Positions 44,080-54,875 of a stretch of DNA of 64,000 nt are shown piece by piece. The position numbers and the translations under genes are program-made. Each line of letters begins with the position of its first letter. The first letter of the stretch is position 1. Below the pieces are notes generated by a model. It was not told where the DNA came from. It searched no databases and worked only from the letters and a program-made list of their open reading frames with translations. This DNA is from Micromonospora violae (GTDB lineage Bacteria; Actinomycetota; Actinomycetes; Mycobacteriales; Micromonosporaceae): positions 6,138,001-6,202,000 of the forward strand of contig NZ_SHKK01000001.1 in NCBI RefSeq assembly GCF_004217135.1. The letters are read 5' to 3'.

Positions 44080-45375
44080 TCAGTCGCCGGTGCCGAGCAC
44101 CGGGGGTGCGGCCCGCTCGCCGCCCTGCCACACCATCTCGTCCTCGGTCAACCAGGTCATTCGCTCGTCGGAGTCGTCGTCCTGCCCGCGACCGTGCCCG
44201 CCGAGCACACCGGGACGGCCGCCGCCGGACCCTGGCCGGGCGTTGCCACCGGTCATCGCCGGGCGTCCGCCACCCCCGCCGCGCTGGCCGTCGATGCTGC
44301 GACCGATCCCGCTGGCGGCACGGCTCTCCGTCGGGGGCGCACCACCGCCGGTCGGCCGCGCCGAAGGGGCGGGCGCGCCGCCCGAGCCCGCGAGCGCGCC
44401 GCTGCGCAACACCCCGCCGGCCGGTGCCCCGCCCGGCGCTCCGTACAGCAGGCCCGGCCCACTGTTCGGCCCGGTGGGCGCACCGCCCGGCCCGGTCAGG
44501 CCGACCAGCCCGGCGGCACCTCCGCCGAGCAACGCACCGCCGACGAGTGGGTCCGCTCCGGCGAGGGAGGTGCCACTGTTGGCGGGGTCGCTGCCAACGC
44601 CGATCGGGCCGGTGCCGACAGTTGGGCTGCCGCCGGTGCCCGAGCCGGCCCCGTCCGGAGCCGAACCGCCGTCCGGCAGTTGGGCCACGCGGTCCGGCCT
44701 GGAGATGGTCGCGTCACCCGGGCGCCCGGTGTCGATGCCGGTGGTGGGGCCGCCGGTCACCCTGCCGATGGCCGAGACGCTCTGCGGCGTCGTCGGATCC
44801 TTGCTGGTGGTGTCCGGAGTGTCCGGGTCCGGCGGGGGTGGGTCGACCACCCGGTCGTAGGCGGAGATGTCGTAACTGCTGGCCAGGTCGGCCACCAGGT
44901 TCACCATCCGCTGGTGGGACTTCTCCTGCTCTGCCTTGTCCTGCTGGTGACCCGCGATGCCCCCGACGATCAGACCGGTCAGCCCGAAGGCCGCGCCACC
45001 CTTGATCGCGCCGGCGATCGCCTTGTCGTTGTCGTCGGTCTCCTCCGGACTCTCGGCCTGCTTGCGGGCGTCGCGCAGATGGTCGGCCATCATGGTCAAC
45101 CCCTGCTTGACGCCGGCCATCCCCTCGCCCAACGCGTCGGTGTGGGCGACGATCAGGCTGAGCCGCCGGTGGAACTCCCGACCGGCCGAACCCGTCCAGG
45201 TGTTGGCGAGCTTCTCAAGGTCGCCGTTGAGCTCGCGGCCGAGACCGTCGAGGATGCCCTTGAGCTCAGCCCACTGGGCGGCCACGCCCTCGATCTGCTC
45301 CGGCTTGCCCGCCATCAGGCCGTCGTACAACTGCTGGTGGCTGCTGCCCTGGTAGCGCTGGGTGTACTCAGACAC
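44080..45375 (-). CDS. WXG100-like N-domain protein with Gly/Pro-rich tail (type VII substrate-like)
   Basis: 431 residues. The N-terminal ~125 residues are helical with a W-x-G turn in LANTWTGSAGREFHRRL, as in WXG100/PPE-type substrates. A glycine-rich hydrophobic segment (~125-145, IKGGAAFGLTGLIVGGIAG) follows, then 250 residues of low-complexity Gly/Pro/Ala sequence, ending in an acidic WLTEDEMVW motif. No YxxxD/E signal was found in this chain. The start GTG 45375 overlaps the preceding gene by 8 bases, so the two proteins are probably made and secreted together. Confidence 0.75.
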   Translation of the reverse strand: MSEYTQRYQGSSHQQLYDGLMAGKPEQIEGVAAQWAELKGILDGLGRELNGDLEKLANTWTGSAGREFHRRLSLIVAHTDALGEGMAGVKQGLTMMADHLRDARKQAESPEETDDNDKAIAGAIKGGAAFGLTGLIVGGIAGHQQDKAEQEKSHQRMVNLVADLASSYDISAYDRVVDPPPPDPDTPDTTSKDPTTPQSVSAIGRVTGGPTTGIDTGRPGDATISRPDRVAQLPDGGSAPDGAGSGTGGSPTVGTGPIGVGSDPANSGTSLAGADPLVGGALLGGGAAGLVGLTGPGGAPTGPNSGPGLLYGAPGGAPAGGVLRSGALAGSGGAPAPSARPTGGGAPPTESRAASGIGRSIDGQRGGGGGRPAMTGGNARPGSGGGRPGVLGGHGRGQDDDSDERMTWLTEDEMVWQGGERAAPPVLGTGD

Positions 45376-45736
45376 GCCCGTCCCCCTTCGGCTGCAACGC
45401 CCGGTCGACCGGGGTCAGCGCGGCGGTGACATCGCTGGCGTTGGCCGCGTTGCGGGCCTCGGCGGTGCGGTAGTTGCGCAGGATCATGCTGGTCGCCTGC
45501 TGTGCCGCCAGCACCGCCTGCCGGATCCGTTCGGCCTGCTTGACATAGGACTGGTGGACCTCGCTGTAGCGACGCGCCTGGTCGGTGGCGTCGAAGAACG
45601 AGCCGAGCGCCGGCGGACGGCACTGCATCTCGGTGTTGAGCTTGCGCAGCACCGACTCGGCCTGGCTCAAGCGCGACGTCAGGTTCTCGTGGAAGTCCTC
45701 AAGGGACAACAGGTCGACTTCCGTACGCCCGGCCAT
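45368..45736 (-). CDS. Small helical type VII-associated protein with YxxxE motif
   Basis: 122 residues, all-helical by composition, with the region SLEDFHENLTSRLSQAESVLRKL and a C-terminal NYRTAE that fits the YxxxD/E export signal (Y-R-T-A-E). No W-x-G turn is present. ATG 45736 follows GGGGA at ~8 bases; a longer open frame upstream to 45892 is less likely. Overlaps the next gene by 8 bases, suggesting a partner pair in which this chain carries the secretion signal. Confidence 0.7.
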   Translation of the reverse strand: MAGRTEVDLLSLEDFHENLTSRLSQAESVLRKLNTEMQCRPPALGSFFDATDQARRYSEVHQSYVKQAERIRQAVLAAQQATSMILRNYRTAEARNAANASDVTAALTPVDRALQPKGDGRV

Positions 45737-45824
45737 GGCAACATCCCCGTTGTTCTGGTTGACAACCGTCAGCGACACCCAGGTTAGTCCACCAGTGCGA
45801 CTCCGGGCGACCCGCCGATGCTGC

Positions 45825-47444
45825 TCAGCCGTCGGCGTCGGTCGATTCCACGGACCGCCCACCCCCGGTCCCGCCGCTCGACGGGGTGCCACTGGCCGGA
45901 GTCGACGGTGTCGAGCCCGACGGTGGGGCGGCCGACGACGAGCCCGACGGTGGCCCGGCCGACGGAGAGCCCGCCGACGGTGTCGCCGATGGTGAGGACT
46001 TCGGCGCGGCCGACGGCGGCGCGGCCGGTGCCGGTGCGTCGGGAGCGAAGACGGCGAACGCGTCCTCGCGGTCCAGGGTCGGCCCGGTCGGGATCAACGC
46101 GAGCAGGGAGCCGGGCACCGCGACCGGGGTGATCCCGCCGTAGCCGAGCACCTCCAGTGTCTCGGCCGAGCCGAGCGGATACCGGATGCCCTGCGGGGTG
46201 ATCAGGTAGATCGTCGACCCGGCCGCGCCGGACCCGCTGGTCCCGGCGCCCGGCGAGGCCTGCGCGATGACACCCTTGCCGCCGGGCAGCAGCACCGCCT
46301 CGGCGGTGCGTACGCCGTCGCGCCGGGTCTGGCGTACCGGCACCAGGCCCGGATCGCTCTCGGTCAGCTCGGTCGGCACCCGGTCGAAGACCTCCAGGGT
46401 GGTGGTCGGCGGGCCGCCCGCCGGGCCTTTCCGGTACGTCGCGCACAGCGTGGTCTGACCCGGCTGGGCCGCATAGAGGGCGGGCATCGTCGCCGGCATG
46501 CCGGCCTCCTCGATCCGCCGCTCCTCGAACGCCTCGCTGGCCTGATTCGGGGTGATGTCGGTGATCCGACCGCCGTCGCTGACGAGCAGCAGAGCGGTGA
46601 TCTCGCTGATCGACACCAGAGCGTCCCGGGTCAGCACGTAGTGCCGCCCGGCCGCCTTGAACACCGAACCGACCGGGTACGACTGCCCGGCCACCATGCG
46701 GTTGCTGGGCTCGCCCGCACCGGTCAGCGACGGCCTGCGCAGCGGTGGCCCGGCCGGCACGGCGTTGAGCAGTTGCTGCCCGACCTGGAGGCGTTCGGTG
46801 CCGGCCATCCGCAACGCGGTGATCGTGCGGGCCTGGTCGAGCAGTTGCAGCCGGGTGTTGTTGGTGATCAGGTACCGCTGGTCGTCCACCGAGACCAGCA
46901 CCGCCCGGTCGCCCAGCGGCGTGCCGCCGGGCAGCGCACGGTCGATCACCAGTCGGGTGCTGGACCGCTTCCGATCGACCGGGTCGGGCACGTCGCAGAC
47001 CGACCAGGGCAGCCCGGTCAGCGACTTGCGGTCCGGCAGGGCGTCCGGTGCCCCGACGATGCCGACGGTGACGCCGCGGGGCCGGTCCCGCAGCGACGCC
47101 TGCGACATCGTCCGCACCTCGGCGCTCGCATCGTTGACGATGAGGCGCGCCGAGGCGTAGTTGAGCGTCGGGTGCAGCTTCCCCTCGATGAACACGTACG
47201 TCGCGCCGGTCTCCCGTTCGATGACCAGGGTTTTTTCGTCCAGCGGCGCTGTGCGGCCGGTCAGCTGGCCGTAGGCGCCCACCCCGCCGAGCACGATGGC
47301 CGCGGCCAGGACGCTGCCGAAGACGGCCATGCCGAGCCGTCGCATCGGCAGATTGGTGGTCTCCGGATCGCCCGACAGCAGAGCGGAGACGATGCGGCGG
47401 GTGACGAAGCGGTACGCCTGCACCTGATCGCGGCGGGTCCGCAT
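45825..47444 (-). CDS. eccB: Type VII secretion protein EccB
   Basis: 539 residues. N-terminal MRTRRDQVQAYRFVTRRIVSALLSGDP and one helix (~36-57) are characteristic of EccB, the core component with a large periplasmic domain; GTTLCATY and VFCTxG-like repeats are modified here (PGQTTLCATYRKG). The last ~80 residues are Pro/Ser/Ala-rich and disordered. ATG 47444 follows GGAGG. It is divergent from eccE and followed by the substrate-like pair, so this strand forms one small operon. Confidence 0.92.
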   Translation of the reverse strand: MRTRRDQVQAYRFVTRRIVSALLSGDPETTNLPMRRLGMAVFGSVLAAAIVLGGVGAYGQLTGRTAPLDEKTLVIERETGATYVFIEGKLHPTLNYASARLIVNDASAEVRTMSQASLRDRPRGVTVGIVGAPDALPDRKSLTGLPWSVCDVPDPVDRKRSSTRLVIDRALPGGTPLGDRAVLVSVDDQRYLITNNTRLQLLDQARTITALRMAGTERLQVGQQLLNAVPAGPPLRRPSLTGAGEPSNRMVAGQSYPVGSVFKAAGRHYVLTRDALVSISEITALLLVSDGGRITDITPNQASEAFEERRIEEAGMPATMPALYAAQPGQTTLCATYRKGPAGGPPTTTLEVFDRVPTELTESDPGLVPVRQTRRDGVRTAEAVLLPGGKGVIAQASPGAGTSGSGAAGSTIYLITPQGIRYPLGSAETLEVLGYGGITPVAVPGSLLALIPTGPTLDREDAFAVFAPDAPAPAAPPSAAPKSSPSATPSAGSPSAGPPSGSSSAAPPSGSTPSTPASGTPSSGGTGGGRSVESTDADG

Positions 47445-47605
47445 GACTTACCTCCGGCGGGGTGTTTCCGCGACGATCAGGTCGAAGTGCCGTCGCGGGC
47501 TTCCCTACGATAAGGGGCCGACGATGGTTCCTTGGGACCACCGCTCGTGGCCGGCACCGGACCGACCCGGCGCAGAGCCGTACCGTGCAGGAGGGACAGT
47601 CAGCG

Positions 47606-48787
47606 ATGACTCAGGTTCAGGCGCCACCCGCCCGAGCGGCCACGGGCCATGTCGACGTGCCGACCCGGCCGGTGCCCCCGGCTGAGCGGCCCGGCCGTGG
47701 CCGGATCGGCCCCGTACTGGTCGGGCAGCTCGTCGTGCTGGAGTTGTGCCTGGTCGGCGTCTGGGCCGCCACGGCGGGACCCAGCTGGTTGCTCGCCCCG
47801 GTTGGTGCGGCGGCGCTGCTGATCGTCCTGGCGGCCTTCGCCCGGCGAGGTGGCCGCTGGTGGTTCGAGGACCTGCTGCTGCGCCGCCGGCTGCGGCGGC
47901 GCGGCGAGCGCGCGTCGGCCGCGCTGGCCGGCGGCACGGCACCGGATCCACGGTTGGCGGCGATCGTTCCCGAGCTGAGCGTCATCGAGTTGACCGACCG
48001 AGGCACCCGGCTCGGCATCGGGCGTGACGACCAGGGCTGGTTCGCCGCCGTCGCCCTCCAGTCCGCCACCGGTGCGGCGGTCGGCTCCGTCGACGCCGCC
48101 GCGGTGGACCGGGCGCTGCGGGTGCTCGCGGACTTCAACGCCCCGGTCTCCCGGACCCAGGTCGTCGCGCACACGTTGGTCTGGTACCCGGCGCCCGGCG
48201 CTCCTCCGGCGGCACACCGGACCGTCTGGGTGGCGGTGCGGCTCAGCGTCCGGGACGCCCGGGTCGAGGCGGTCAGCCGAGGCGGCGGGCTGACCGGCGT
48301 GCACCGTACGGTGGCCGCCGGGATCGGCCGGCTCGGCAAGGCGCTGACCTCGGCGGGCCTGGCGCATCGTCCGTTGGGCCGTGAGGAACTACGCGCGGCC
48401 ATCGTCTCGGCCGCCGGTCTGGACCTGGTGCCCGAGGCGCCGGCGGAGAGCTGGCGCGGGTTGCGGGGCGGTGGCTGGACGCACCGCTGCATGGCGCTGC
48501 GGGGCCGCCCCGACACGCCGCTCGGCCCGCTGGTGGACGCGATCACCGCGACCTCGGCGCCGTCGCACACGGTGGCCGTGACCGTCTCGGCGGACGGTCG
48601 GGTGGCGGCACCGCTGCTGCGGGTCGCGGCGATGGACAACCACGTCGAGGCCCTGGTCAAGGTGGTCCGCGAGGTCGCCGGCCGGGTGGGCGCGGGCACC
48701 CGGCCGATGGACGGCCAGCACGGTCCGGGCGTCTACGCCACCGCCCCGGTCGCCTCGGGCGTCGCCACCGGTCCGCGGTCGCGCTGA
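47606..48787 (+). CDS. eccE: Type VII secretion protein EccE
   Basis: 393 residues with two N-terminal helices (~38-80) and a cytoplasmic or periplasmic domain with VARTLVWYPA-like segments. Position between eccB and eccD and the pattern VWVAVRLSVRDARVEAVSRGGG fit EccE, the least conserved core component of the ESX complex. ATG 47606 follows AGGAGG by about 11 bases. Some EccE families vary strongly; the call rests partly on the locus. Confidence 0.8.
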   Translation: MTQVQAPPARAATGHVDVPTRPVPPAERPGRGRIGPVLVGQLVVLELCLVGVWAATAGPSWLLAPVGAAALLIVLAAFARRGGRWWFEDLLLRRRLRRRGERASAALAGGTAPDPRLAAIVPELSVIELTDRGTRLGIGRDDQGWFAAVALQSATGAAVGSVDAAAVDRALRVLADFNAPVSRTQVVAHTLVWYPAPGAPPAAHRTVWVAVRLSVRDARVEAVSRGGGLTGVHRTVAAGIGRLGKALTSAGLAHRPLGREELRAAIVSAAGLDLVPEAPAESWRGLRGGGWTHRCMALRGRPDTPLGPLVDAITATSAPSHTVAVTVSADGRVAAPLLRVAAMDNHVEALVKVVREVAGRVGAGTRPMDGQHGPGVYATAPVASGVATGPRSR

Positions 48788-48809
48788 CCGGCACGGCGGC
48801 GCGGCACGG

Positions 48810-50207
48810 TCAGGGCCGGAGGTTGACGATCCAGCCGTAGAGGCCGCAGACCCAGAAGGCGAGCGGCACCAGCGAGATGATGAGCAGGATCTCGCCGATG
48901 TCGAGCAGGCGGCCCCACACCGGCGAGATGCGCTTGCCGGCGACGGTCAGACCGTAGATCAGGCTGATCACGGCGGCCAGCACCAGCCCGCCCAGGATCA
49001 GGCCGAGCCGGACCGGCAGCGACCCACCGGCGAAGGTGGCGGCGGCGGCCAGGCCCAGACCCACGGTGCCGGCCAACAGCACCGGGGTGCGCTGGGCCCG
49101 ACCCAGGAGGGGACGTGCCCGCAGCAGCGCCAGCAGGGCCAGCACCAGGCACAGCAGCACCGCTGGCAGGCGTCCGTCCAAGGCCAGCACGAACTGCGCG
49201 CCCAGCACCACCAGGGCCACCGTCCACAGCAGACCGGTGAGGAACTGGTCGGCGCGCTCGCTCTGCTGGAGCACCTGCCGGCCGTCCACCGACTCGCTGT
49301 CGGTCTTCAGATCCTCCGGACCGGTCGGGATCGACGGCACCGGCAGCCGGGCCAGCCGGTAGGCCATCATCGGCAGCGCCGGCACCACGCCGAACGCGAC
49401 CGCCGCGACCACCGCGGCGGACGCCGCCGCATCGAGGCCGAGGACCAGGCAGAGCATCGCGCCCAGGCCGGTCGCCGCCGCGACCCCGATCGCGGCGAAG
49501 AAGAGGGGGTACCGGTCACCGACCGCCAGCACGGCCACCGCGCCGGCCACCACCGCGGCGGTGGCCGCGAGCAGGACATGCGGACTGGCCAAGTCGGTCA
49601 ACGATCGGTCGCCGGCGAGCAGCAGCAGGCCGCCGGTGGCGGCGTGCGCCAGGCCGACCAGGGCCAGCACCGCGCCGACGCCACTGTCACCGGCGGCCCT
49701 GGACAGCACGGCGGCACCCACCAGCAGCGCCACCGCGACCAGCAGCGCGGCCACCGCGCCGGGCAGGTGCGGAGGGCCGGCGAAGAGCGCGGCCACCGCG
49801 CCGGCACCGAGCGCCGCCGCCGCGAAGACCACCGCGAAGGAGCGGGTCGCGCCGGTCTGCCAGGCGCCGGGACGCTGGTTGGTGGCGGTGGCGACCGCGT
49901 CCACCACGTCATCGAAGACGATCTCCGGCGCGGCGTCGGACCGGGGGTTGAAGTAGAGCACCTCGCCGTCCCGGACGCTGAGCTGCGCCGCGGTACGACC
50001 ACCGTCGAGGGGTGCACCACCCAACCGGGACAGCGCCCAGCCGCCGTGCCGCGCACCCTCGTCGGCCATGTCCTCGCCGGCGTAGCGCAGCAGGGTGGGG
50101 AGCAGGTCGGCCATCGGCACGTCCGACGGCAGCGCCAGATCCATCCGGGTCCGCGGAGCCACGATGGTGATCCGGCTCAGACCACCGGTCGCCGTCTTCG
50201 TCGCCAC
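48810..50207 (-). CDS. eccD: Type VII secretion protein EccD
   Basis: 465 residues. An N-terminal ubiquitin-like (YukD) domain of ~95 residues (RITIVAPRTRMDLALPSDVPMADLLPTLL) precedes 11 predicted membrane helices, the pore-lining layout of EccD. Internal linker GPEDLKTDSESVDGRQVL is cytoplasmic. GTG 50207 follows GGAGG. Divergent from eccC over a 166-base gap that carries two TACGAT boxes. Confidence 0.9.
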   Translation of the reverse strand: MATKTATGGLSRITIVAPRTRMDLALPSDVPMADLLPTLLRYAGEDMADEGARHGGWALSRLGGAPLDGGRTAAQLSVRDGEVLYFNPRSDAAPEIVFDDVVDAVATATNQRPGAWQTGATRSFAVVFAAAALGAGAVAALFAGPPHLPGAVAALLVAVALLVGAAVLSRAAGDSGVGAVLALVGLAHAATGGLLLLAGDRSLTDLASPHVLLAATAAVVAGAVAVLAVGDRYPLFFAAIGVAAATGLGAMLCLVLGLDAAASAAVVAAVAFGVVPALPMMAYRLARLPVPSIPTGPEDLKTDSESVDGRQVLQQSERADQFLTGLLWTVALVVLGAQFVLALDGRLPAVLLCLVLALLALLRARPLLGRAQRTPVLLAGTVGLGLAAAATFAGGSLPVRLGLILGGLVLAAVISLIYGLTVAGKRISPVWGRLLDIGEILLIISLVPLAFWVCGLYGWIVNLRP

Positions 50208-50286
50208 AGTGGCCTCCAGGTGTGCGTCTGTGATCGGCTGTCTGTGATGCGGCGGTCCGGGTCCACCGCGCACACGGCAGATTACC

Positions 50287-50308
50287 TACGATGACGGGCA
50301 CGTACGAT
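50287..50308 (+). promoter_or_regulatory. Two TACGAT -10-like boxes before eccC
   Basis: TACGAT at 50287-50292 and again at 50303-50308, 16 bases apart, in the eccD/eccC divergent region. Either could serve eccC (GTG 50374); overlap with the ACGCTG-type repeat around them suggests regulated initiation (inference). Confidence 0.4.
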
Positions 50309-50373
50309 GCCCACCCGCGGGCGGTGTTCCGCGGCCGCACGTCATCAGGGCCGCTTCTGGGGAGGAGACAGCC

Positions 50374-53300
50374 GTGAGCACGGTGGTGTTCCGCCGGCTC
50401 CCGCGTCAGCCGGGGCCGGCCTTACCGCGCGGCGAGGTGCTGCTGGAGTCACCTCCCGAGCTGCCGGAGCCGACACCCCGCGGGATGGGGCAGCTGCTCA
50501 TGATCCTGCCGATGTTCTGCGGGGTCGGGGCCATGGCGTTCCTCTACGCCGGCAAGGGCGGCGGCATGATGACGTATGTCGCCGGTGGTCTGTTCGGTGT
50601 CTCAATGCTCGGCATGGCGATCGGTTCGCTGGCCAACAGCGGCGGCAAGGACAAGGCCGAGCTGAACGCCGACCGCCGCGACTACATGCGTTACCTGGCG
50701 CAGATGCGCAAGCGCACCCGGCGCGCCGCCGAGCAGCAGCGGGCGGCGATGGCCTGGCGGCACCCGGAGCCCGACGCGCTCTGGTCGATCGCCGCGTCCC
50801 GGCGGCTCTGGGAGCGGCGGATCACCGAGGACGACTTCGGCGAGACGCGGATCGCCCTCGGCCCGCAGCGGCTCGCCGTGGAGATCGTCCCACCGGAGAC
50901 GAAGCCGGTGGAGGACCTGGAGCCGATGAGCGCCATCGCGCTCCGCCGGTTCGTCCGGGCACACTCCACGGTGCCCGATCTGCCGACGGCGCTGTCGGTG
51001 CGCGCGTTCAGTCGGGTGGTGCTGCGCGGCGACCGCGAGCCCGTGCTCGACCTGACCCGGGCGGCTCTGGGGCAGCTGGCCACCTTCCACGCCCCGGACG
51101 ACCTGGTGATCGCGGTCGTCGCCGCCCCCGACCGGCAGTCGTCCTGGGGCTGGGTGAAGTGGTTGCCCCACGCCCACCACAGCGGTCGTACCGACGCGGC
51201 CGGCGCACGCCGGCTGGTCTTCGCCAGTCTGGCCGAGGCCGAGGCGGCGCTCACCGCCGAGCTGGCCGGGCGGCCCCGGTTCGCGCCGGAGGCCAAGCCG
51301 CTGACCACCGCCCCGCACCTGGTCGTGGTGATCGACGGCGGGGAGATCTCACCGACCTGTCAGCTTGTGGGCCCGGGGCTGCTCGGCGCCACCGTGATCG
51401 ACCTCTCCGGGACGGTGCCGCGCGACGCCGGCCGCTGGCTGCTCTGCCTCGACGTAGGCGACGGCAGTTCACTCGACCTGGTCCGGGGCACCTCGTCGTC
51501 GACGCTGGGTCGGCCCGACCGGCTCAGCGCCGAGGCCGCCGAGGGGCTGGCCCGACAGATCGCCCCCTTCCGGCTCTCCCAGCAGCAGACCGGCGGCGAG
51601 GAGCCGCTGGCCCGCAGCACGGAGCTGCCGGACCTGCTCGGTGTCGGTGACGCCGCGGCGGTGGACGTCCAGAACACCTGGCGTCCGCGTGGTCACCGCG
51701 ATCGGCTGCGCATCCCGCTCGGCGTCGGCCCGGACGGCAACGTGGTCGAGCTCGACTTCAAGGAGTCGGCGCACGAGGGCATGGGTCCGCACGGTCTGGT
51801 GATCGGCGCGACCGGGTCCGGCAAGAGCGAGCTGCTGCGTACGGTGGTGGCCGCGTTGGCGGTGACCCACTCGTCGGAGGAGCTGAACTTCGTCCTGGTG
51901 GACTTCAAGGGCGGCGCGACCTTCGCCTCGCTGGAGGCGCTGCCGCACACCAGCGCGGTGATCACCAACCTGGCCGACGAGCTGCCGCTGGTCGACCGGA
52001 TGCGCGACGCGCTCGCCGGCGAGATGGTGCGCCGGCAGGAGCTGCTGCGGGCGGCCGGCAACTACGTCTCGCGCTTCGAGTACGAGAAGGCGCGCTCGGC
52101 CGGTGAACCGCTGGCGCCGATGCCCAGCCTGTTGATCATCTGTGACGAGTTCAGCGAGCTGCTCGCCGCCAAACCGGACTTCATCGACCTGTTCGTGATG
52201 ATCGGCCGGTTGGGTCGGTCCCTCGGTGTGCACCTGCTGCTGGCCAGCCAGCGCCTCGAAGAGGGCAAGCTGCGGGGCCTCGACACCCACCTGTCGTACC
52301 GGATCGGTCTGCGGACGTTCTCGGCGGTGGAGAGCCGGATCGTGCTCGGCGTGCCGGACGCGTACGAGCTGCCGAACGCTCCGGGCCACGGCTACCTGAA
52401 GACGGACACCAGCACCATGCTGCGGTTCCGGGCCGCGTACGTGTCGGGGGCGTACCGGGCGCCGGGGCAGCAGGCCTCCGCCTCGCAGGCGTTGGTGCAG
52501 CGGCGGATCGTGCCGTACGGCCTCGACTTCGTCCCGGTGCAGGTTCCGCAGGTGCCGGTGCACACCCCGGAGCCGGAGCAGCCGGCCGACGGCAAGGCCG
52601 TGGCGATGCTCGACGTGCTGATCGACCAGCTCAAGGGTCGGGGTCGGCCGGCGCACCAGGTGTGGCTGCCGCCGTTGGCCGACCCGCCGAGCCTGGGCGA
52701 GCTGCTCGGCCCGCTGGCGGTCGACCCGACCTACGGGCTGTGCACCGCGTCCTGGCCGGGGCGCGGGCGACTGACCGTGCCGGTCGGCGTCGTGGACCGC
52801 CCGTACGAGCAGCGCCGGGACCCGATGATGGTCGAGCTGGCCGGGGCCGGCGGCAACGTGGTCATCGTCGGTCGGTCGCTGAGTGGCAAGAGCACGATGC
52901 TGCGTACGCTGCTCGCCTCGCTGGCGCTCACCCACACGCCCCGGGAGGTGCAGTTCTTCTGCCTGGACTTCGGCGGCGGGGCGCTGCGCAGCATGGAGCG
53001 GTTGCCGCACCTGGCCGGCGTGGCCGGTCGGCGCGACGTCGAGGCGGTCCGCCGGACGGTGGCTGAGGTGGTCGCCGTGCTGGACGACCGGGAGAGTCGG
53101 TTCGCCCAGCACGGCATCGACTCGGTGGCGAGCTACCGCCGTCGCCGGGCCGCCGGTGAGTTCGCGGACGACCCGTTCGGCGACGTGTTCCTGGTGGTGG
53201 ACGGGTGGAACACCCTGCGCCAGGAGTACGAGGAGTTGGAGCAGACCATCACCACGCTGGCGAACCGGGGCCTCGGCTTCGGTGTGCACGTGGTGCTCAC

Positions 53301-54336
53301 CGCGGTGCGGTGGGCGGAGATCCGGATCAACATGCGGGATCTGCTCGGCACCAAGTTGGAGTTGCGCCTGGGCGACGCGTCGGAGTCCGAGATCGACCGC
53401 CGTGCGGCGAACAACGTGCCGGAGAAGGCACCGGGTCGGGGCCTGACCCGGGACAAGCTGCACTTCCTCACCGCGATCTCGCGGATCGACGGTCGCCGCG
53501 ACATCGAGGATCTGAGCGAGGCGTCGGTGTCGCTGGCCGGGCACGTGGCGGCGAACTGGCCGGGTCGCCCGGCGCCGAAGGTGCGGTTGCTGCCGCGCCG
53601 GCTGCCGGTGGCGGAGCTGGCCCGGATCATCGACCGGTCGGCACCGGGCCTCCCGATCGGTGTCAACGAGTCTGCACTCGCGCCGGTCTACCTGGATCTG
53701 GCCAACGAGCCGCACCTGACGGTGTTCGGCGACGCGGAGTGCGGCAAGACGAACCTGCTGCGCCTGATCGCCCGGGGTATCACCGAGCGGTACACGCCGG
53801 CGCAGGCCCGGCTGGTGATCGCCGACTACCGGCGCGGCCTGCTGGGGGCGGTGGAGGGTGACCACCTGCTCGACTACGCCCCGTCGAACCAGGCGTTCGC
53901 GCAGGGGCTCGGGTCGATCCGGAGTGCGCTCTCCAACCGGCTGCCCGGCCCGGACGTCACCACCGCCCAGCTGCGCGACCGGAGCTGGTGGAAGGGTCCG
54001 GACCTGTACATCCTGGTGGACGACTACGACCTGGTGGCCTCCGGCGGCAGCAATCCGCTCAGCGCCTTGCAGGAGCTGTTGCCGCAGGCGCGCGACATCG
54101 GTCTGCACTTGATCATCACGCGGCGGGTCGGTGGTGTGTCCAGGGCGCTCTACGAGCCGGTGCTGCAACGGCTGCGCGAGTTGGACTCGCCGGGCCTGCT
54201 GATGTCCGGCAACCGGGAGGAGGGCGCGGTCTTCGGCACGTTGCGTCCGAGCCCGCAACCGCCTGGTCGGGGCACGCTGGTGCGCCGTCGTGACGGCCAG
54301 CAGCTGATTCAGACCGCGTGGTCTGAGCCGGCCTGA
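50374..54336 (+). CDS. eccC: Type VII secretion ATPase EccC (fused EccCa/EccCb)
   Basis: 1320 residues: two N-terminal membrane helices, then three FtsK/SpoIIIE-type ATPase domains. Walker A motifs are GATGSGKS (478-485), GRSLSGKS (833-840) and GDAECGKT (1119-1126). The first domain has the substrate-gate segment KGGATFASL and DEFSELL (Walker B). Single-chain EccC is the general actinobacterial form. GTG 50374 follows GGAGGAG. It powers export of the WXG100 pair encoded directly downstream. Confidence 0.95.
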   Translation: MSTVVFRRLPRQPGPALPRGEVLLESPPELPEPTPRGMGQLLMILPMFCGVGAMAFLYAGKGGGMMTYVAGGLFGVSMLGMAIGSLANSGGKDKAELNADRRDYMRYLAQMRKRTRRAAEQQRAAMAWRHPEPDALWSIAASRRLWERRITEDDFGETRIALGPQRLAVEIVPPETKPVEDLEPMSAIALRRFVRAHSTVPDLPTALSVRAFSRVVLRGDREPVLDLTRAALGQLATFHAPDDLVIAVVAAPDRQSSWGWVKWLPHAHHSGRTDAAGARRLVFASLAEAEAALTAELAGRPRFAPEAKPLTTAPHLVVVIDGGEISPTCQLVGPGLLGATVIDLSGTVPRDAGRWLLCLDVGDGSSLDLVRGTSSSTLGRPDRLSAEAAEGLARQIAPFRLSQQQTGGEEPLARSTELPDLLGVGDAAAVDVQNTWRPRGHRDRLRIPLGVGPDGNVVELDFKESAHEGMGPHGLVIGATGSGKSELLRTVVAALAVTHSSEELNFVLVDFKGGATFASLEALPHTSAVITNLADELPLVDRMRDALAGEMVRRQELLRAAGNYVSRFEYEKARSAGEPLAPMPSLLIICDEFSELLAAKPDFIDLFVMIGRLGRSLGVHLLLASQRLEEGKLRGLDTHLSYRIGLRTFSAVESRIVLGVPDAYELPNAPGHGYLKTDTSTMLRFRAAYVSGAYRAPGQQASASQALVQRRIVPYGLDFVPVQVPQVPVHTPEPEQPADGKAVAMLDVLIDQLKGRGRPAHQVWLPPLADPPSLGELLGPLAVDPTYGLCTASWPGRGRLTVPVGVVDRPYEQRRDPMMVELAGAGGNVVIVGRSLSGKSTMLRTLLASLALTHTPREVQFFCLDFGGGALRSMERLPHLAGVAGRRDVEAVRRTVAEVVAVLDDRESRFAQHGIDSVASYRRRRAAGEFADDPFGDVFLVVDGWNTLRQEYEELEQTITTLANRGLGFGVHVVLTAVRWAEIRINMRDLLGTKLELRLGDASESEIDRRAANNVPEKAPGRGLTRDKLHFLTAISRIDGRRDIEDLSEASVSLAGHVAANWPGRPAPKVRLLPRRLPVAELARIIDRSAPGLPIGVNESALAPVYLDLANEPHLTVFGDAECGKTNLLRLIARGITERYTPAQARLVIADYRRGLLGAVEGDHLLDYAPSNQAFAQGLGSIRSALSNRLPGPDVTTAQLRDRSWWKGPDLYILVDDYDLVASGGSNPLSALQELLPQARDIGLHLIITRRVGGVSRALYEPVLQRLRELDSPGLLMSGNREEGAVFGTLRPSPQPPGRGTLVRRRDGQQLIQTAWSEPA

Positions 54337-54425
54337 GCGTGGTCGGTCGTTCGGTAGGTGGTGGTGGGCCGTCCCGGCCCGATTCACCGCCATCCATTGA
54401 ACGTCACCGGCCAGGGCTGCGAGGG

Positions 54426-54448
54426 TTGGACAGGTTCCGCTACGGTCT
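54426..54448 (+). repeat. Copy resembling the 22.7-kb inverted-repeat arm
   Basis: TTGGACAGGTTCCGCTACG (from 54426) differs at only two bases from TTGGACAGTTTCCGTTACG at 22677. It lies 90 bases before esxB. No paired arm is visible here, so it may be a decayed copy or coincidence. Confidence 0.35.
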
Positions 54449-54541
54449 TCACAGGAGTGTCCGTCGGTGGGGTGTTGCTGCCTTGCCGCGGGGGAGGGGT
54501 GCGGCGAAGCCGCCACCACAACAGACGGAAGGGTGTGAAGC

Positions 54542-54850
54542 ATGGCGTTCGAGGTCGAAGCTGCGACTCTGCATACCGCCGCGAGTGACGTGCGGTCCAC
54601 GCGCAGCGAGGTCGACGGCGAGCTGAAGAAGCTGTGGAACGTGGTCGACGACCTGGCCATCGCGTGGAAGGGTCAGGCGTCCACGGGCTTCCAGTCGCTG
54701 ATGACGCGCTGGAACGAGGACACCGTCAAGCTGCTGACGGCGATGGACAGCATCGCCGACCTGCTCGACAAGTCGGGTACGACGCACCAGGTCAACGACG
54801 AAGAGCAGCAGCAGATGCTGGACAAGTTCCACTCTGCTCTCAACCCGTGA
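54542..54850 (+). CDS. WXG100 family type VII effector (first of pair)
   Basis: 102 residues with the W-x-G turn in IAWKGQASTGFQ. Two long helices flank it. No YxxxD/E follows its last helix, so it would depend on its partner for export. ATG 54542 follows GGAAGGG. It is one of two WXG100 genes 25 bases apart that should form a heterodimer, as EsxA-EsxB do. Confidence 0.9.
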   Translation: MAFEVEAATLHTAASDVRSTRSEVDGELKKLWNVVDDLAIAWKGQASTGFQSLMTRWNEDTVKLLTAMDSIADLLDKSGTTHQVNDEEQQQMLDKFHSALNP

Positions 54851-54875
54851 TCCGTAGCCGGCAGAGGAGGAAATC

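Noticed and set aside
54426..54446. TTGGAC/TACGGT as a -35/-10 promoter for the WXG100 genes
   Set aside because: The gap of 9 bases is far below the usual 16-18.
51469..54660. 1063-codon open frame on the minus strand across eccC
   Set aside because: It is the antisense shadow of eccC; such long open antisense frames arise from high GC and third-position bias. The sense frame has all ATPase motifs.
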